From positions 9,213,501 to 9,277,500 of the forward strand of contig CANTUQ010000055.1 of the NCBI GenBank assembly GCA_947683425.1: a DNA stretch of 64,000 bases, written 5' to 3'. Source of the stretch: Excoecaria cochinchinensis. Taxonomy: Eukaryota > Streptophyta > Magnoliopsida > Malpighiales > Euphorbiaceae. The notes below the pieces were generated by a model. The model was not told the origin of the DNA, did no database searches, and saw only the letters and a list, made by a program, of their open reading frames with translations. Below are positions 12,051 through 24,279 of this stretch, piece after piece (the stretch's first letter is position 1; every line of letters begins with the position of its first letter). Both the position numbers and the translations under genes were made by a program.

Positions 12051-12350
12051 ATGATGAACAATTTCTGTTTGTTTATGTGGTATTTCTATGATTTCATTTC
12101 TCATGATCACGATGCATCCATTCATTTTGATATTAACCCAATTAATACGACTCCATCTAGTCTCGGAACTTTGGGGAATCCAAATAAAATCTTGATAGCA
12201 TCTATTATGACTCCTGAAGAGAGGATAATTTTGAGAGAAATAATAAAAAAAAAAGAGCCTTTGCCTGGACCTGGTGTGACATGCTAAAAATTGATAAGGA
12301 AGTTCTTGAGATCAGTACTACTTTCGCCTGCCAGCATGATGACGAACCGA
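12051..12350 (+). pseudogene. Element B protease-RT junction remnant
   Basis: The frame gives HDHDASIHFDINPINTTPSS, then LIASIMTPEER, the connector between protease and RT in this lineage. It then hits a run of ten adenines (about 12243-12254) where the frame shifts. The FAW-D-ML-ID block is readable one frame over up to about 12310. Everything else of protease is missing. This uninterrupted stretch is the reference that shows where E split element O. Confidence 0.78.
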
Positions 12351-12689
12351 ATTTTAAAAAGCCACTTCTTCGCATCCACAACACTTGAGCTGCATATGGT
12401 GCCGCTGAATAAAATCAAACTTAAAGAGCTACACCAGGAGTTAGACAAATAAAACTCAAAACCACCATGAGAAATATACAACCCATCAGAACCAAGCCAT
12501 ATGACCTTTTTCTCTCGACCCATTCGAAATGTGTAACCCCAAAACCGATTATGACTGACCCTTGACCATCCAGAACCCTTATAGCCAAGTTTCTTTCTAA
12601 AACCCAATGCCTGACTAGATTGAACAACAATGGTCCCAGTGGTTAAGATAAAAAGTGCACGTATATGTAAACTTTAGGATTTGAAGCAA

Positions 12690-12860
12690 AGCTTGTAAAA
12701 AAAAAATTGGGTTGAAAAAAAAAAAAAATTGGGTTGAAAAAAAAAATTTGGGGGTAAAAAAAAAATTGGGTTGAAAAAAAAAAAATTTGGGAAGTAAAAA
12801 AAAAAAAATAAAAAAAAAATATAAAATAATAAAAGAAAAAATTGGGGTGTAAAGAAAAGA
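12690..12860. repeat. A-rich degenerate tandem repeat in element B
   Basis: Repeated TTGGGTTG plus poly-A units of about 15-25 bp. The counterpart in E is the poly-T tract at 19678-19762, which has fewer units. The poly-Phe frames on the minus strand are artefacts. Confidence 0.85.
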
Positions 12861-12892
12861 GAGAAGAAAATAGAGAATTGATCAGGGGGTAA

Positions 12893-12986
12893 GGGAATGC
12901 TATTTGGGGGCAAGCTTTGTTCAAATCCCGTTGATCTACACATGCCTGCACATTGCCATTCTTCTTAGCTACTGAAAAGGACCTAA
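12893..12986 (-). pseudogene. Antisense RT fragment inside element B
   Basis: On the minus strand, opposite to the element, the sequence reads VAKKNGNVQACVDQRDLNKACPQ. This is the RT block that in element O reads VAKKNGKVRVCVDYRDLNKACP. It is about 30 residues and ends in repeats. Because it is inverted relative to gag and LTRs, it records an internal inversion or reverse-strand capture. The same inverted piece exists in E (19538-19633), so the rearrangement predates both insertions. Confidence 0.82.
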
Positions 12987-13014
12987 AAGGCTAATGCACA
13001 AACCATCCATCAAA

Positions 13015-13260
13015 TCCCAGCCATTGAAAGCCATTTTGAAGCTTGAACTACCAAGGCCAATAAAAGTACCCCAAATCATCCAAGCCCAACCTGTTACCCT
13101 AGCCCGGCCGTTGAAAGGCCATTCCAGGGTTTAAACCACCAAAACCGATAAAAGTATCCCAGATTGTCCAAGCCCAACCTGTCCCCCTATCCCAACCATT
13201 GAACAGCCATTTCGGGGCTCAAATCGCCAAAGCCAATAAAAATCAAGCGTTAAACTTCAT
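13015..13260. repeat. About 90-bp tandem repeat, three units, in element B
   Basis: Three degenerate units containing CCATTGAA...GGCCATT...AAACC-CCAAAACC-ATAAAAGTA and CCAAGCCCAACCTGT. E carries only two units in the matching place (about 19370-19530), so the copies differ by one unit. Confidence 0.8.
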
Positions 13261-14519
13261 ATTCAAGCCCCAAATAAGGAACCCATCACCTCAACCAGTC
13301 TGCGTAAGGGCTAAGACCGAGACTTTGATACCAAGAAGAACCACTCTCAGAAGCGGCAGTCTCTCCGGCTAACAAAGATGAAAGCAAATTCAACCAATAT
13401 TGACGAACTGAAAGAGGGTCCATGGCAAAGGCTAAAAAAAAAAAGGAAAGAGAGAAAATATTCAATCAAGAAAACCCGCGAGGGCTGATTGATAACAGGA
13501 GTTTGATGCTCTCAAGATCTATTCCGAGATTGGATGATGTCCCATATTTTTCGAGTTAATGCCAAATAGTGATCATGTGTTATGAAATCAGATTGAAATA
13601 TATGCATTTATGCAAAGACGTATGAGTGTAACCAGGGCAGCGCATCTTGAACACTCAAAGTTGTCTGAGTCCGGCACAAAACCAACACATTGCTACCATC
13701 TACCCCTTACCATTCTCGCTACTCAAACACTTCAGTTAACTCACCTTGCTACCCACGGTGAAGCCAACCCTACAGCACCTTCCTAATAAAAAACTAAGCT
13801 CATCCAACCATAATCTGAGACGTAAGCACATACCAATCATACCCGAAAGATCTTTCACAATAACTCCAACTTCTCTCTCCAAAAAAAAAAAAAAAAAAAA
13901 AGGCCGTTAGAGATGAAAACCGTGACTGGCGCTCTAAGCAAAAGTTAGGCCGAAGGGCAGGGTGAAAACCTGGCGACAGGCAGTCTGCCCTACAAAAAAT
14001 AAAATAAATAAAAGCCGCTGGATTGGGTTGGGTCCATTCCAGGCAAAAAATAAGGCACAGGGTTATGTGAAAATCCGACAAGGACGCATCTCCCGCTAAG
14101 AAAAGCTAGTGTGAAAATCCACAAGGGACGCACTACCTTCAAACAATGACTACAGGTACTAGAGGAGAACCTCATAATCCCCTAGAGGCATAAAATTCAA
14201 AAGCAGTTTCAGAGGGCATCAAGCCAATCACGACGGATAACCAAACCAGCTGACGCCCCCGATTCCACTCGGATGAACTCTATTCCTGCATTGCTGCATG
14301 ACACATACATCTCACGTGCATGCTCACTATTTATACCTGCATATTTGCCTTCTAAATTTTGCAGAAAAAGAAACTCGATGCTAGCACCGACAAAGGGCAA
14401 GCGATGACATCAATCCAACATCAGTGCAATCATCAAATCAACATCAGCTCAATCATCAATCAAAACAAATATCAACCAAAGACCTCTCAAGGGGCAGACA
14501 ATCAACCGAAGGGCTCATA
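13261..14519 (+). other. Element B non-coding internal region, includes the empty E target site
   Basis: No recognisable gene. It matches the parts of E on either side of the B insertion (reverse complement of 18560-19340 and of 6673-7140). ACAGG at 14057-14061 is the single-copy form of the CCTGT duplicated around B. A poly-A run sits at 13881-13902. Confidence 0.85.
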
Positions 14520-15310
14520 GACAGCACCACTACCACTTCAAAACAGTTTGCACGAGGAAGGTACTACTGCTCCACGGAGGGTTTGCACGATCTCGGTACT
14601 ACTGCTTCAAAAGGTTTGCACGATGCCGGTACTACTATTCTACGGAAGGTTTGCACGACAACGGTACTACCATTTCAAAACAGTTTGCACGAGAACGACA
14701 CTACTGCTCCACGGAGGGTTTGCACGATCTCGGTACTACTGCTTCAAAAGGTTTGCACGATGCCGGTACTACTATTCTACGGAAGGTTTGCACGACAACG
14801 GTACTACCATTTCAAAACAGTTTGCACGAGAACGGTACTACTGCTCCACGGAGGGTTTGCACGATATCGGTACTACTGCTTCAAAAGGTTTGCACGCTGC
14901 CGGCACTACTATTCTACGGAAGGTTTGCACGACAACGGTACTACCACTTTAAAAATAGTTTGCACGAGGACGGTACTACTACTCCAAGGAGGGTTTGCAC
15001 GATCTCGGTACTACAGCTTCAAAGGGTTTGCACGCTGCCGGTACTACTATTCTACGGAAGGTTTACACGACAACGGTACTACCACTCCAAGAACAGTTTG
15101 CACGAGGACGGTACTACTGCTCCACGGAGAGTTTGCACGGTCTCGGTACTACTGCTTTAAATCTCAGGAGGGTTTTGCACGCTGTCGGTACTAATATTCT
15201 ACAGAATGTTTGCACGACAACGGTACTACCACTTCAGAACAAGTTGCTCGATGACGGTACTACCACTCCACGGAGGGTTTGCACGATCACAGCATTACCG
15301 CTACAATAAT
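14520..15310 (+). repeat. 35-bp tandem array with 137-bp higher-order unit (element B)
   Basis: About 22 units based on GTTTGCACGA-NNN-CGGTACTAC with four unit types ending TTCAAAAG, TTCTACGGAAG, TTTCAAAACA and CTCCACGGAGG, cycling in that order. Toward the 3' end (after about 15150) units become irregular. All plus frames are open through the array, giving spurious proteins of 100-256 residues. Confidence 0.93.
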
Positions 15311-15439
15311 AGACAACACACCGACAACATGGCGACAGCCACTTCAACAACCCATCCAGTCTGGGAAAGCGACCGCCTCAGGTACGTGTCTCTTCCCTTC
15401 TTTTCTGAATTTTGGCTCACTTAGGCACCTAGGTTCTAA

Positions 15440-15461
15440 GTTCCCCAAAATTGGGGGCAAC
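15440..15461 (+). promoter_or_regulatory. Element B polypurine tract
   Basis: CCCCAAAATTGGGGGCAAC directly before the 3' LTR. It includes a short CCCCAAAATTGGGG palindrome, so the purine tract is part of a hairpin-capable sequence. Confidence 0.8.
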
Positions 15462-16795
15462 TGTAGACACCGGGTCCCGAGGTGGTTCAAGATCAGAATT
15501 ACCCGATGATGAGAATGACACCGGTTTACGGGCAGAGGTGTCAAAAATGATGTTTCTCTTGTCGAAATCTTTTTTTTTATCATAAAAAAAAATTAATAAT
15601 ATTATTAGAAAATGTTATTTTTTATATTTGAAAAAAAAAGGAAAAATTAAATTAGTTAATTAATTTCATTGAATTAAATTAAATTAACTGATTTAATTTG
15701 AAAAAAAGAGAAATTGAATTAACTAATTAATTTAATTGAGTTAAATTAAATTAATTAATTGATTTAATTGAAAAAAGAAGAAAATTAAGTTGGATAATTA
15801 ATTTGATTGAATTAAATTAGTTAATTAATTTTATTGGGTTAGTTAATTAGTCTAATTAGGAAAAATGAATAAAAATATAAAAGAGTCTAATTAGAAAAAA
15901 AAATAAAAGTATAAAAGATGAAAAAAAGAATGATTTAAAAGGTTTGTAAAAAAAAAAATATATATATATATATAAGATTAAAGTGACAAAACGTGGGAAA
16001 GTGGCTTTTAAAGCCACTTTCCTAATTTGGGGTCGCGTGATGGCAATTGCCATCACGCGACCCTCCTTTGGTTTCTTGGCAAAGTGGCCGCGCGGTGGCC
16101 ACTTGGCCACCGCGCGCCCACCTGCTCTGGCCCCTCTTTTTTCGCCGTTATCTGCGTTTTTCAGTCCGTTTTTCACCGTTTTTGTGTTATTTTCGATTTA
16201 CAAAATTAAAAGTTATTTTGTCTTTCTCCATTTTGGGACAACACTGAAAATTAATAGGGATTTCTTCTTCATTTTTGGAAAACGGCAACACTTGAAAAAT
16301 AAAAATTTTTTGGCTTTCCTCTCCACCATTTTTTCACTCTCCAGGAAGTTTCTCTCTGGTTCAAAATTTTTCAAAAATCTTTAAACTTTCTTCTCTAGTT
16401 TTTTTGTTTTTGCTACTACAAAATATTTAATCTTGGGTTGATTTGAGCAAGAGAAATTAATTTTCTTAGCTTTATTCATTCCACCAAAAATATTTTCTTG
16501 AACTAATTTTCTTAACACAATTTTTACATTCTATATTATCATCATCAAAAATCGACAAGTGGAACGGATTGAGACATCCTATTTCCAATCTAAAAATTCT
16601 GAGGGTAAACATTCTTGGATTTGTCCTCTTTTATTCTTTTTGTACATTACTTATTGTTGTTAAATATTTTTTTTTGCTATTATTGTCATATCTATAATTC
16701 ATTTTTGACATTTTAATGTGATTAATATTATTTTTGATATATTATTTGTTTGTTTTAAGTTGATTTCCTCCTTATTTCTCGTTGCAATTTATATG

Positions 16796-16833
<38 letters not shown>

Positions 16834-17028
16834 GGTTTTCATGTTTATATTCATTTGTCGTCACTTTTTTTTCCTTTAATTTTTATCACTGTCAGCATGT
16901 TTGCCCATGATTTTGATTTACTTTTTTGATCCCTGGCGCCATCCTTCTCTCCTTATTACCCTTTGTTACTTATTATTTTTTTGTGGTTAGCACTGTTGTT
17001 ATGATCTTTAGATTTTGTCTTTGCAATC

Positions 17029-17103
<75 letters not shown>

Positions 17104-17161
17104 TGATCTTCGGTGACATCCTGTTAATATCAATATTATGGTTAATTAGTTATTATTATCA

Positions 17162-17208
<47 letters not shown>

Positions 17209-17342
17209 GTTATTTATTTGGTGTTTATTTAATATTCTGTTTTCATTATTATTATTATCATTATTATTATTACTATTAATAATTTATTTTCTGTTCTTAC
17301 ATTTATGATTATTATTATTATTATAGGTTGCTGCCATGTAGT

Positions 17343-17404
<62 letters not shown>

Positions 17405-18554
17405 TTGTTGTTGTCGCCATACTATGATTATTTGTTATGATTTTATTATTGTCATTACATTGTCTCCATTTGATTAATTTTTGGAGTTGTTACTAATATT
17501 CTTTTTGGTGTTGATTTTTGTATGAGTTTTAATTTGAGTCGGGCTATGTGAGCGCCCCGCGACTCCCCGGATGGGTCGCGACGCGTGGACAGACACTCCG
17601 ATTTGGGTGAGATCTTTCCAATCTCTCTCTTCATGTTGTGATTATTTGTAAATAATTATTTTATTTATGCACGCGTGCGATAAAAAATCACAAAAATATT
17701 TCTATAATTAAATTGAAATTTTTATTAATAAAAGTGGGACCAATGTCCCTTGTTTTAGGCCAACAATAAAATTATCACAATTAAAACGAAGAGTCAATTT
17801 TCAATAAAATGGGATCACTCATCCCGATTTTCTTCCAAACAACCAAAACGACTCTTCGAACCCTTTTTTAAGCAAGTGCGAAGGAACCAATGTTCCTCAA
17901 ATAATATCCCGATTTATGTATGTTCTTTATTTTAATTTTGAGTGAGTGTTTTAAATTCAAGTTCATTTCTTTTTTGGGCCCTTGTAATTAATTTTGGGGC
18001 AACTTTATTTATTTTATGGGATTGTATTCCGTCCCATTTACATTTTTAATTTCCTTTTATTGGGGTTGTATTCTGCCCCTATTTCTATTGTAATTGCGTG
18101 CTTGCGTGTTTATCGCTTTCATTTATCGCTTTCTTTATTTACTTTATTTATCGCTTTCGTTTACTTCCTTTACGTGCTTGAAATGCGCTTTTATTTTAAT
18201 GCATCGCTCGTATGAGATGAGAGATATAATTTCAAGAATTTAAAAACCCATTTATAGTTATCCAAAGCATAAATAAGAGGGAAGTTCCGGACACCATATC
18301 TCTGGTTTAGACCGATAGAGGTGAGAAACCTTTTTCCAATTTCACGTAAATTGGGTGGCGACTCCAAATACCTCGAAAGTGCCTTTAGGCGTCAATAGGC
18401 TAGGTTGTTCTCCCCAATGTTCTATTGAGAGGAACATACCGATGATGTCTCATGGCGCCCATGATCAAAAGACGCGAACCTTCATACCTCGAATCCTAAA
18501 GCGGATTCAAAGCGAGGGCCCTTGCTGGGGTTTCCGGGTTCGGCGCGCGTCACA
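15462..18554 (+). repeat. Element B 3' LTR
   Basis: Begins TGTAGACACCGGGTCC, ends GTCACA, followed by the target duplication CCTGT. Nearly identical to 7141-10228. It differs by a few substitutions (for example at 15506) and by ATT array lengths at 16795-17405. Confidence 0.95.
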
Positions 18555-19537
18555 CCTGTGCCTTATTTTTTGCCTGGAATGGACCCAACCCAATCCAGCG
18601 GCTTTTATTTATTTCATTTTTTTGTAGGGCAGACTGCCTGTCGCCAGGTTTTCACCCTGCCCTTTAGCCTAACTTTTGCTTAGAGCGCCAGTCACGGTTT
18701 TCATCTCTAACGGCCTCTTTTTTTTTTTTTTTTTTTGGAGAGAGAAGTTGGAGTTATTGCGAAAGGTTTTTCAGGTATGATTGGCATGTGCTTATGTCTC
18801 AGATTTTGGTTGGATGAGCTTAGTTTTTTATTCAGAAGGTGCTGTAGGGTTGGCTTCTCAGTGGGTAGCAAGGTGAGTTGACTGAAGTGCCTGAGTGGCG
18901 AGGATGGTAAGGGGTAGACGGTAGCAATGTGCTGGTTTTATATCGGACCCAGACAACTTTGAGTGTGCAAGATGCGCTGCCCTGGTTACACTCATATATC
19001 TTTGTATAAATGCATATATTTCAATCTGATTTCATAACACATGATCACTATTCGGCATTAACTCGAAAAATATGGGCATTATCTAATCTCGGGATAGATC
19101 TTGAGGGCATCAAACTCTTGTTATCAATCAGCCCTCGCGGGTTTTCTTGATTGAATATTTTCTCTTTTTTTTTTTTTTAGCCTTTGCCATGGACCCTCTT
19201 TCAGTCCGTCAACGTCAGTTGAATTTCTTTCATCTCTATTGGCTGGAGAGACCGCTGCTTCCGGGAGTGGTTCCTCTTGATATCAAAGTTTTGGTCTTAG
19301 CTCTCGTGCGGACTGGTTGAGGCGATGGGTTCCTTATTTGGGGGTTGAATGCAAAGTTTCATGCTTGGCTTTTATTGGCTTTGGCGGTTTGAGCCCTGGA
19401 ATGGCTGTTCAATGGTTGAGCTAGGGTAACAGGTTGGGCTTGGATGATTTGGGGTACTTTTATTGGCCTTGGTAGTTCAAGCTTTCGAAATAGTTTTCGT
19501 CGGCTGGGATTGGATGGATGGCTCGGGGGTTAGCCCT
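18555..19537 (-). other. Element E internal non-coding region, right flank of the B insertion
   Basis: Reverse complement of element B 12987-14060 with moderate divergence. It begins with the CCTGT duplication. It holds poly-T at 18716-18736 and 19167-19178 and two units of the about 90-bp repeat (19370-19530). No gene is seen. Confidence 0.85.
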
Positions 19538-19633
19538 TTTGGTCCTCTTCAGTAGCTAAGAAGAATGGCAATGTGCAGGCATGTGTAGATCAACGGGATT
19601 TGAACAAAGCTTGCCCCCAAATAGCATTCCTTT
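19538..19633 (+). pseudogene. Antisense RT fragment inside element E
   Basis: The plus strand reads VAKKNGNVQACVDQRDLNKACPQ, antisense to E (minus). It is the same inverted RT piece as in B at 12893-12986, followed by a (T)n(CCAA) tract at 19678-19762. It demonstrates that the rearrangement is ancestral to the family. Confidence 0.82.
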
Positions 19634-20159
19634 GCCCCCTGATCAATTCTCTCTTTTCTTCTCTCTTTTCTTTACACCCTAATTTTTTTTTTTTTTTTTA
19701 CAACCCAATTTTTTTTTTTTACCCCAATTTTTTTTTTTTTGCCCAATTTTTTTTTTTTTTGACAAGCTTTGCTCAAGTCCTGAAGTTTACACATACGTGC
19801 ACTTTTCATCTTAACCACTGGGACCATTGTTGTTCAATTTGGTCGGGCATTAAATTTTGGTAAGAAATTTGGTTATGAGGGTTTTGGATGGTTAAGGGTC
19901 AGTCATAATCGGTTTTGGGGTACACATTTCGAATGGGTCGAGAGAAAAAGGTCATATGGCTTGCTTCTGATGGGTTGTATATTTCTCATGGTGCTTTTGA
20001 GTTTTATTTGTCCGACTTTTGATGTAACTTTCGAAGTTCGATTTTATTCAGCGACACCATATGTGGCTCAAGTGTTGTGGATGCGAAGAAGTGGCTTTCA
20101 AAATTCGGTTCGTCGTCATGCTGGCAGGCGAAAGTAGTACTGATCTCAAGAACTTCCTT

Positions 20160-20420
20160 ATCAATTTTTAGCATGTCACACCAGGTCCAGGCAAAGGCTT
20201 TTTTTTTTTTTTTACATCTCTCAAAATTATCCTCGCTTCAGAGTTATATCAGATGCTATCAAGATTTTGTTTGGATTCCCAAAGTTTCGAGATTAGATGG
20301 AGCCGTATTAATTGGGTTAATGTCAAAATGAATGGATGTATCGTGATCATGAGAAATGAAATTATTAGAAATATCATACAGATAAGCAAAAAATTATCCA
20401 TTATATTGAAATAACCAAAT
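20160..20420 (-). pseudogene. Element E protease-RT junction remnant
   Basis: Minus-strand homologue of B 12051-12350. It contains the FAW-W-DML connector at about 20200-20160 and a poly-T run (20202-20216, poly-A on the coding strand) that breaks the frame. No protease catalytic motif is present. Confidence 0.7.
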
Positions 20421-20577
20421 TGTCATAAAGGAGTTCCGAAATTAAAAAGCAATAAAACATCTAGAAAAAACATAATCTCCTTCTGGTGGCTTTGGAGGAG
20501 CATGTCGCTCAAGTGGATTGACCTGATCACATCTCTGGTGGGGGGACAGCGTTGTAGCCCGTCTTCTTTTCCTTCTT

Positions 20578-21510
20578 TCATTCTTTTGGGTCAGATATTT
20601 GCTCGCTATCAATGAGGTCTTGAATCTTGCCCCTCAAGATTTGGCAACGGTCTGTTAGATGCCCGGTGTGTTGATGGTAGGCGCAGTATTGGTCACTTTT
20701 ATGCCCCGGCTGTCCTTGACTTAAGGCTGGCTTAGGAGGCAATGGTTGCAACTTGCCCTCCTTCATTAGTTTCTCAAAAACCCATGACAAAGGTTCGCCC
20801 AGATCAGAATGGTGCTTTTGAGCTATTTTAGCCATTGGTGTTTTCCCTGTCCTTCTTGTATCGCAGCTACCAACTCCCTGACTTGTGAGGTTAGTGATAG
20901 TCCTATTGAGGGGTGCTCGGGGAGTTACTGTGAGTTGAGCTTGAAGAGCTAGCACCATGGCATCCATCCTTTCCTTAATTGTGGCCAACAACCTCCTTTC
21001 AAGCTCCTCAAACCTTCTATCCATTATGAAATCCTCATCAGGGTTTGGGATCCTTGCTCTTCTTGGCTCAATTGGCACAGAATCAGCTTTAGGCTCATTT
21101 ACAGATTGATGGGCAGCGACTCCAACGAGGGGAACCTCCCCACCAGCAGGCGGTTCGGCTTGCCCCCAAGGTGAAGCCATAGGTGGTTGTGGAGCCACAG
21201 GTGCTTGTGGAGCAGGGGGCTGAGCAATCCTTTCGGCCATTGCTCCCATCATATCCAATATCTTTTGTTCAAATTTCTCTAGTCTCCTAACGAGGTCTTG
21301 AGTAGTCAAAGCTCCGATTTCTTCTGCCATGGAAGATGATTCACTAGCTGTAGAGAGTGACTCAGAATCCCAAACAGGCACTAGTTCTAGCAATCCAAAG
21401 GGCAAGTTTGCAGTCACTAGTCGATCGTCAAAACCTCTAATCCACTTGGATGAATCTACGATGGCTGAAAGATTAAGATTGTTAGAATGATGCATGGATG
21501 ACATATACAA
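20578..21510 (-). CDS. Element E gag-like protein, capsid core deleted
   Basis: An intact 310-codon frame. N-terminal extension with SAIVDSSKWIRGFDDRLVTA (interrupted by a stop in B), MAEEIGALTTQDLVRRLEKF predicted helical, a Pro/Ala-rich region with APQAPVAPQPP, MDRRFEELERRLLATIKERM, LSWVFEKLMKEGKLQPLPPKP, and a C-terminal zinc-knuckle-like YCAYHQHTGHLTDRC. The capsid domain found in element O gag is absent. The open frame suggests the shortened protein may still have been made. A plausible role is RNA binding or packaging by a helper element, which is inference. The first ATG at 21510 lies in poorly conserved sequence, so the start is uncertain. Confidence 0.78.
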   Translation of the reverse strand: MYMSSMHHSNNLNLSAIVDSSKWIRGFDDRLVTANLPFGLLELVPVWDSESLSTASESSSMAEEIGALTTQDLVRRLEKFEQKILDMMGAMAERIAQPPAPQAPVAPQPPMASPWGQAEPPAGGEVPLVGVAAHQSVNEPKADSVPIEPRRARIPNPDEDFIMDRRFEELERRLLATIKERMDAMVLALQAQLTVTPRAPLNRTITNLTSQGVGSCDTRRTGKTPMAKIAQKHHSDLGEPLSWVFEKLMKEGKLQPLPPKPALSQGQPGHKSDQYCAYHQHTGHLTDRCQILRGKIQDLIDSEQISDPKE

Positions 21511-22564
21511 TGCATGATCGTGCCATGCAAATATTCTTTGATGAGTGCAGGATCAATGGACTACCACAATACGATGAGATGCATGGAGGAAATTACATGC
21601 AGGATGGTATGTACATACAGAAAGAATAATATGTGGACGAAAAGACATATACACACACAGCATGAGATTATACACAGGATGATATGCACATGTGAAAAAA
21701 TAGCATGCAGACAGAAAGGTGTGTACACACACAGCATGAGATTAAATATATTATTTATATACACACATATTTATTTTATATTTATATACACACATATTGA
21801 CTCTATTGACATGCATGAATGACACGCAATGCATGAGCGACATGCTATGCATGAGCATGCTATGCAGTATTCACAACCACATGCAAGCAAGTAGATCCTT
21901 CCGACCTTATTTCTCCCACACACGAGGTCGTGCGGTCTCTTTCCTAGGTGGGCTTAGTCCATGGGTCAACAGGGAACCCAATGAACGTGCGTAGTGCACG
22001 GTGTAAAAACCGGCATCATAACAGTCTCAATCTAATGCGCATTCGTATGGATTTTGGCCATTACGTATTTGGGCAATTCAATCAAATTAAGGTGGGCTCA
22101 CTGGGGCATGAAAGCATTTGATGAGGAACCACTTAATTTGCTTGATTTTGTTTAATACGTGACGGCCCACATCACAAGCATCGTATTAAGGAGCATACCA
22201 CGTAGTGGAAGTTTCTATTTGCCATTACATGGGCTTTGGTCAAGGTGATGAATTTTCAAGGCTACCCAAGCGTGGTTCCCGCCAACAGGTCTAGCTCATC
22301 ACGAGCGTAGCGACCAATCGGGTCACCATTTGATATACCAAAAGGCACAAGGCTTGGGCTGGTGATTATCCCTAACACTTCCCTACAATGAGTGAAAGTA
22401 GGGTCGTGCTTTGGGAACGCACCGAGGTAAAAAGGGACCAACTAGCATAAGTTTAAGGCTCTAAAATGTGATGCAAATTTTTGAAAAGAGATAGAATTTT
22501 AAGTTTTAAAAACCCAATTATACATTTTAACCAAAGCACTTTCGGAGTGAAGTCTCAAACACAA
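21511..22564 (-). other. Element E untranslated leader
   Basis: Homologous to the leader of B. It has an extra CA/TG-rich insertion at about 21560-21800 with repeated ACACACAGCATGAGATTA and GCATGC-type motifs, absent from B. No gene is seen. Confidence 0.75.
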
Positions 22565-22583
22565 GTCCCCAGTGGAGTCGCCA
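22565..22583 (-). promoter_or_regulatory. Element E primer-binding site
   Basis: Minus strand TGGCGACTCCACTGGGGAC, one base inside the 5' LTR end at 22585. Identical to the B site. Confidence 0.85.
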
Positions 22584-22584
22584 C

Positions 22585-23834
22585 TGTGATGCGCGCCGGA
22601 AGTACCCAGCAAGGGCCCTCGCTTTGAATCCGCCATTGGGATTCGAGGTATTGGTTTGCATCTTTTGATCATGGGCGCCATGAGACATCATCGGTGTATC
22701 CCTCCCAATAGAACATTGGGGAGAACAACCTAGTCTAATGACACCTAAAGGCACCTTTGAGGCATTTGGAGTCGCCACCCAATTTGCAAGAAATTGGGAA
22801 AAGGTTTCTCACCTCTAACGGTCTAAACCAGAGATATGGTGTCCGGAACTTCCCTCTTATTTATGCTTTGGTTAATTATAAATGGGTTCTTAACCTCTTA
22901 AAATTATATCTCTCATCTCACGCGATCGATGCATTTTAAATAGCACATTGCAAGCATTCAAAAAGCGATAAAGGAAAGCAATAAATAAAGCAGTAAAAGA
23001 AAGCGGTAAATGAAAGCGGTAAACACCCAAACACACAATTACAAATGAAATAGGGGCAGAATACAACCCCAATAAAAGGAGATTAAAGATGTAGACGGGA
23101 ACGGAATACAATCCCCAAAAGATAAATAAAGTTGCCCCAAAAATTAATTACAAGGGCCCAAAGGAAAATAATGTACATAAATTTAAACACTCACGCGATA
23201 TCAAAATAAAAGACATGCATAAATCGGGACATTACTTCAGGAACATTGGTTCCTCCGTGCCTATTCTAAGGTTTAGGAACATTGATTCCTTCGCGTTTAC
23301 TTGAAGAAGGTTCGAAGAGTCGCTTTGGTTGTTTGGAAGAAAATCGGGATGAGTGATCCCATTTTATTGAAAATTGACTCTTCGTTTTGATTGTGATAAT
23401 TTTATTGTTGGGCTAAAACAAGGGACATTAGTCCCAATTTTATTAATAGAAGATTTCGATTTAATTGTATAAATATTTTTGTGACTTTTTATCGCACGTA
23501 TGCATAAATAAAATAAATATTTACAAATAAACACAACAAAAAGATAGAGAATTAGAGAGATCTCACCGAACCGATGTGACCCTCCACGCGTTGCAACCCA
23601 TCCGGGGAGCCGCGGGGATACTCACATAACCCGACTCAAGTTAAATTTCAGACAGAAAATAATATCAACAATATTAGTAATAATTCTAAAAATTAATCGA
23701 GTAAAGACGAAATAAATATTGGGCAAATTAATTTTATGAACCAGATAATTTACATGCAAGGTAAATTAAAATAAGTCATGGCAAAAATGAGGGTAGTGAT
23801 AAAATAATGACAACAGTAACAAGAATATTAGAAT

Positions 23835-23865
<31 letters not shown>

Positions 23866-23950
23866 TAATAATAAAAACAGAAATGATACATAACAAATAA
23901 ATAAATATAATAATAGCAACGATTAATTAATAATAAACACAAAATACATA

Positions 23951-24024
<74 letters not shown>

Positions 24025-24048
24025 GATAGTTGAAGCAGAATGTTAATA

Positions 24049-24125
<77 letters not shown>

Positions 24126-24239
24126 CAACAATATATAACAACTATGTTAATGACAAACTATATTAATAACAACAAAAATAATTATTAACGGTAGTAATAA
24201 TAGGATAAATAATGATAAAAGTAATAATAGTTGAACAGG

Positions 24240-24279
<40 letters not shown>

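Larger units (their letters stand above)
7141..18554 (+). mobile_element. Element B: young non-autonomous Tat-type LTR retrotransposon nested in E
   Basis: 5' LTR 7141-10228, primer-binding site 10230-10248, gag remnant 11060-11881, pro/RT remnant, antisense RT piece, 35-bp array 14520-15310, polypurine tract, 3' LTR 15462-18554. It is flanked by the perfect duplication CCTGT (7136-7140 and 18555-18559). It is the same family as E but in the opposite orientation. The two LTRs differ at only a handful of bases apart from microsatellite lengths, so the insertion is recent. The empty version of the E target site can be read inside B itself near 14057-14061. It lacks any pol enzyme. Confidence 0.95.

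Noticed and set aside
14424..15309. Long open frames in several plus-strand frames, and superficial resemblance of 35-bp units to a CRISPR array
   Set aside because: Units are contiguous with no unique spacers, lie in a plant retrotransposon, and the frames exist in all phases because the repeat lacks stops.
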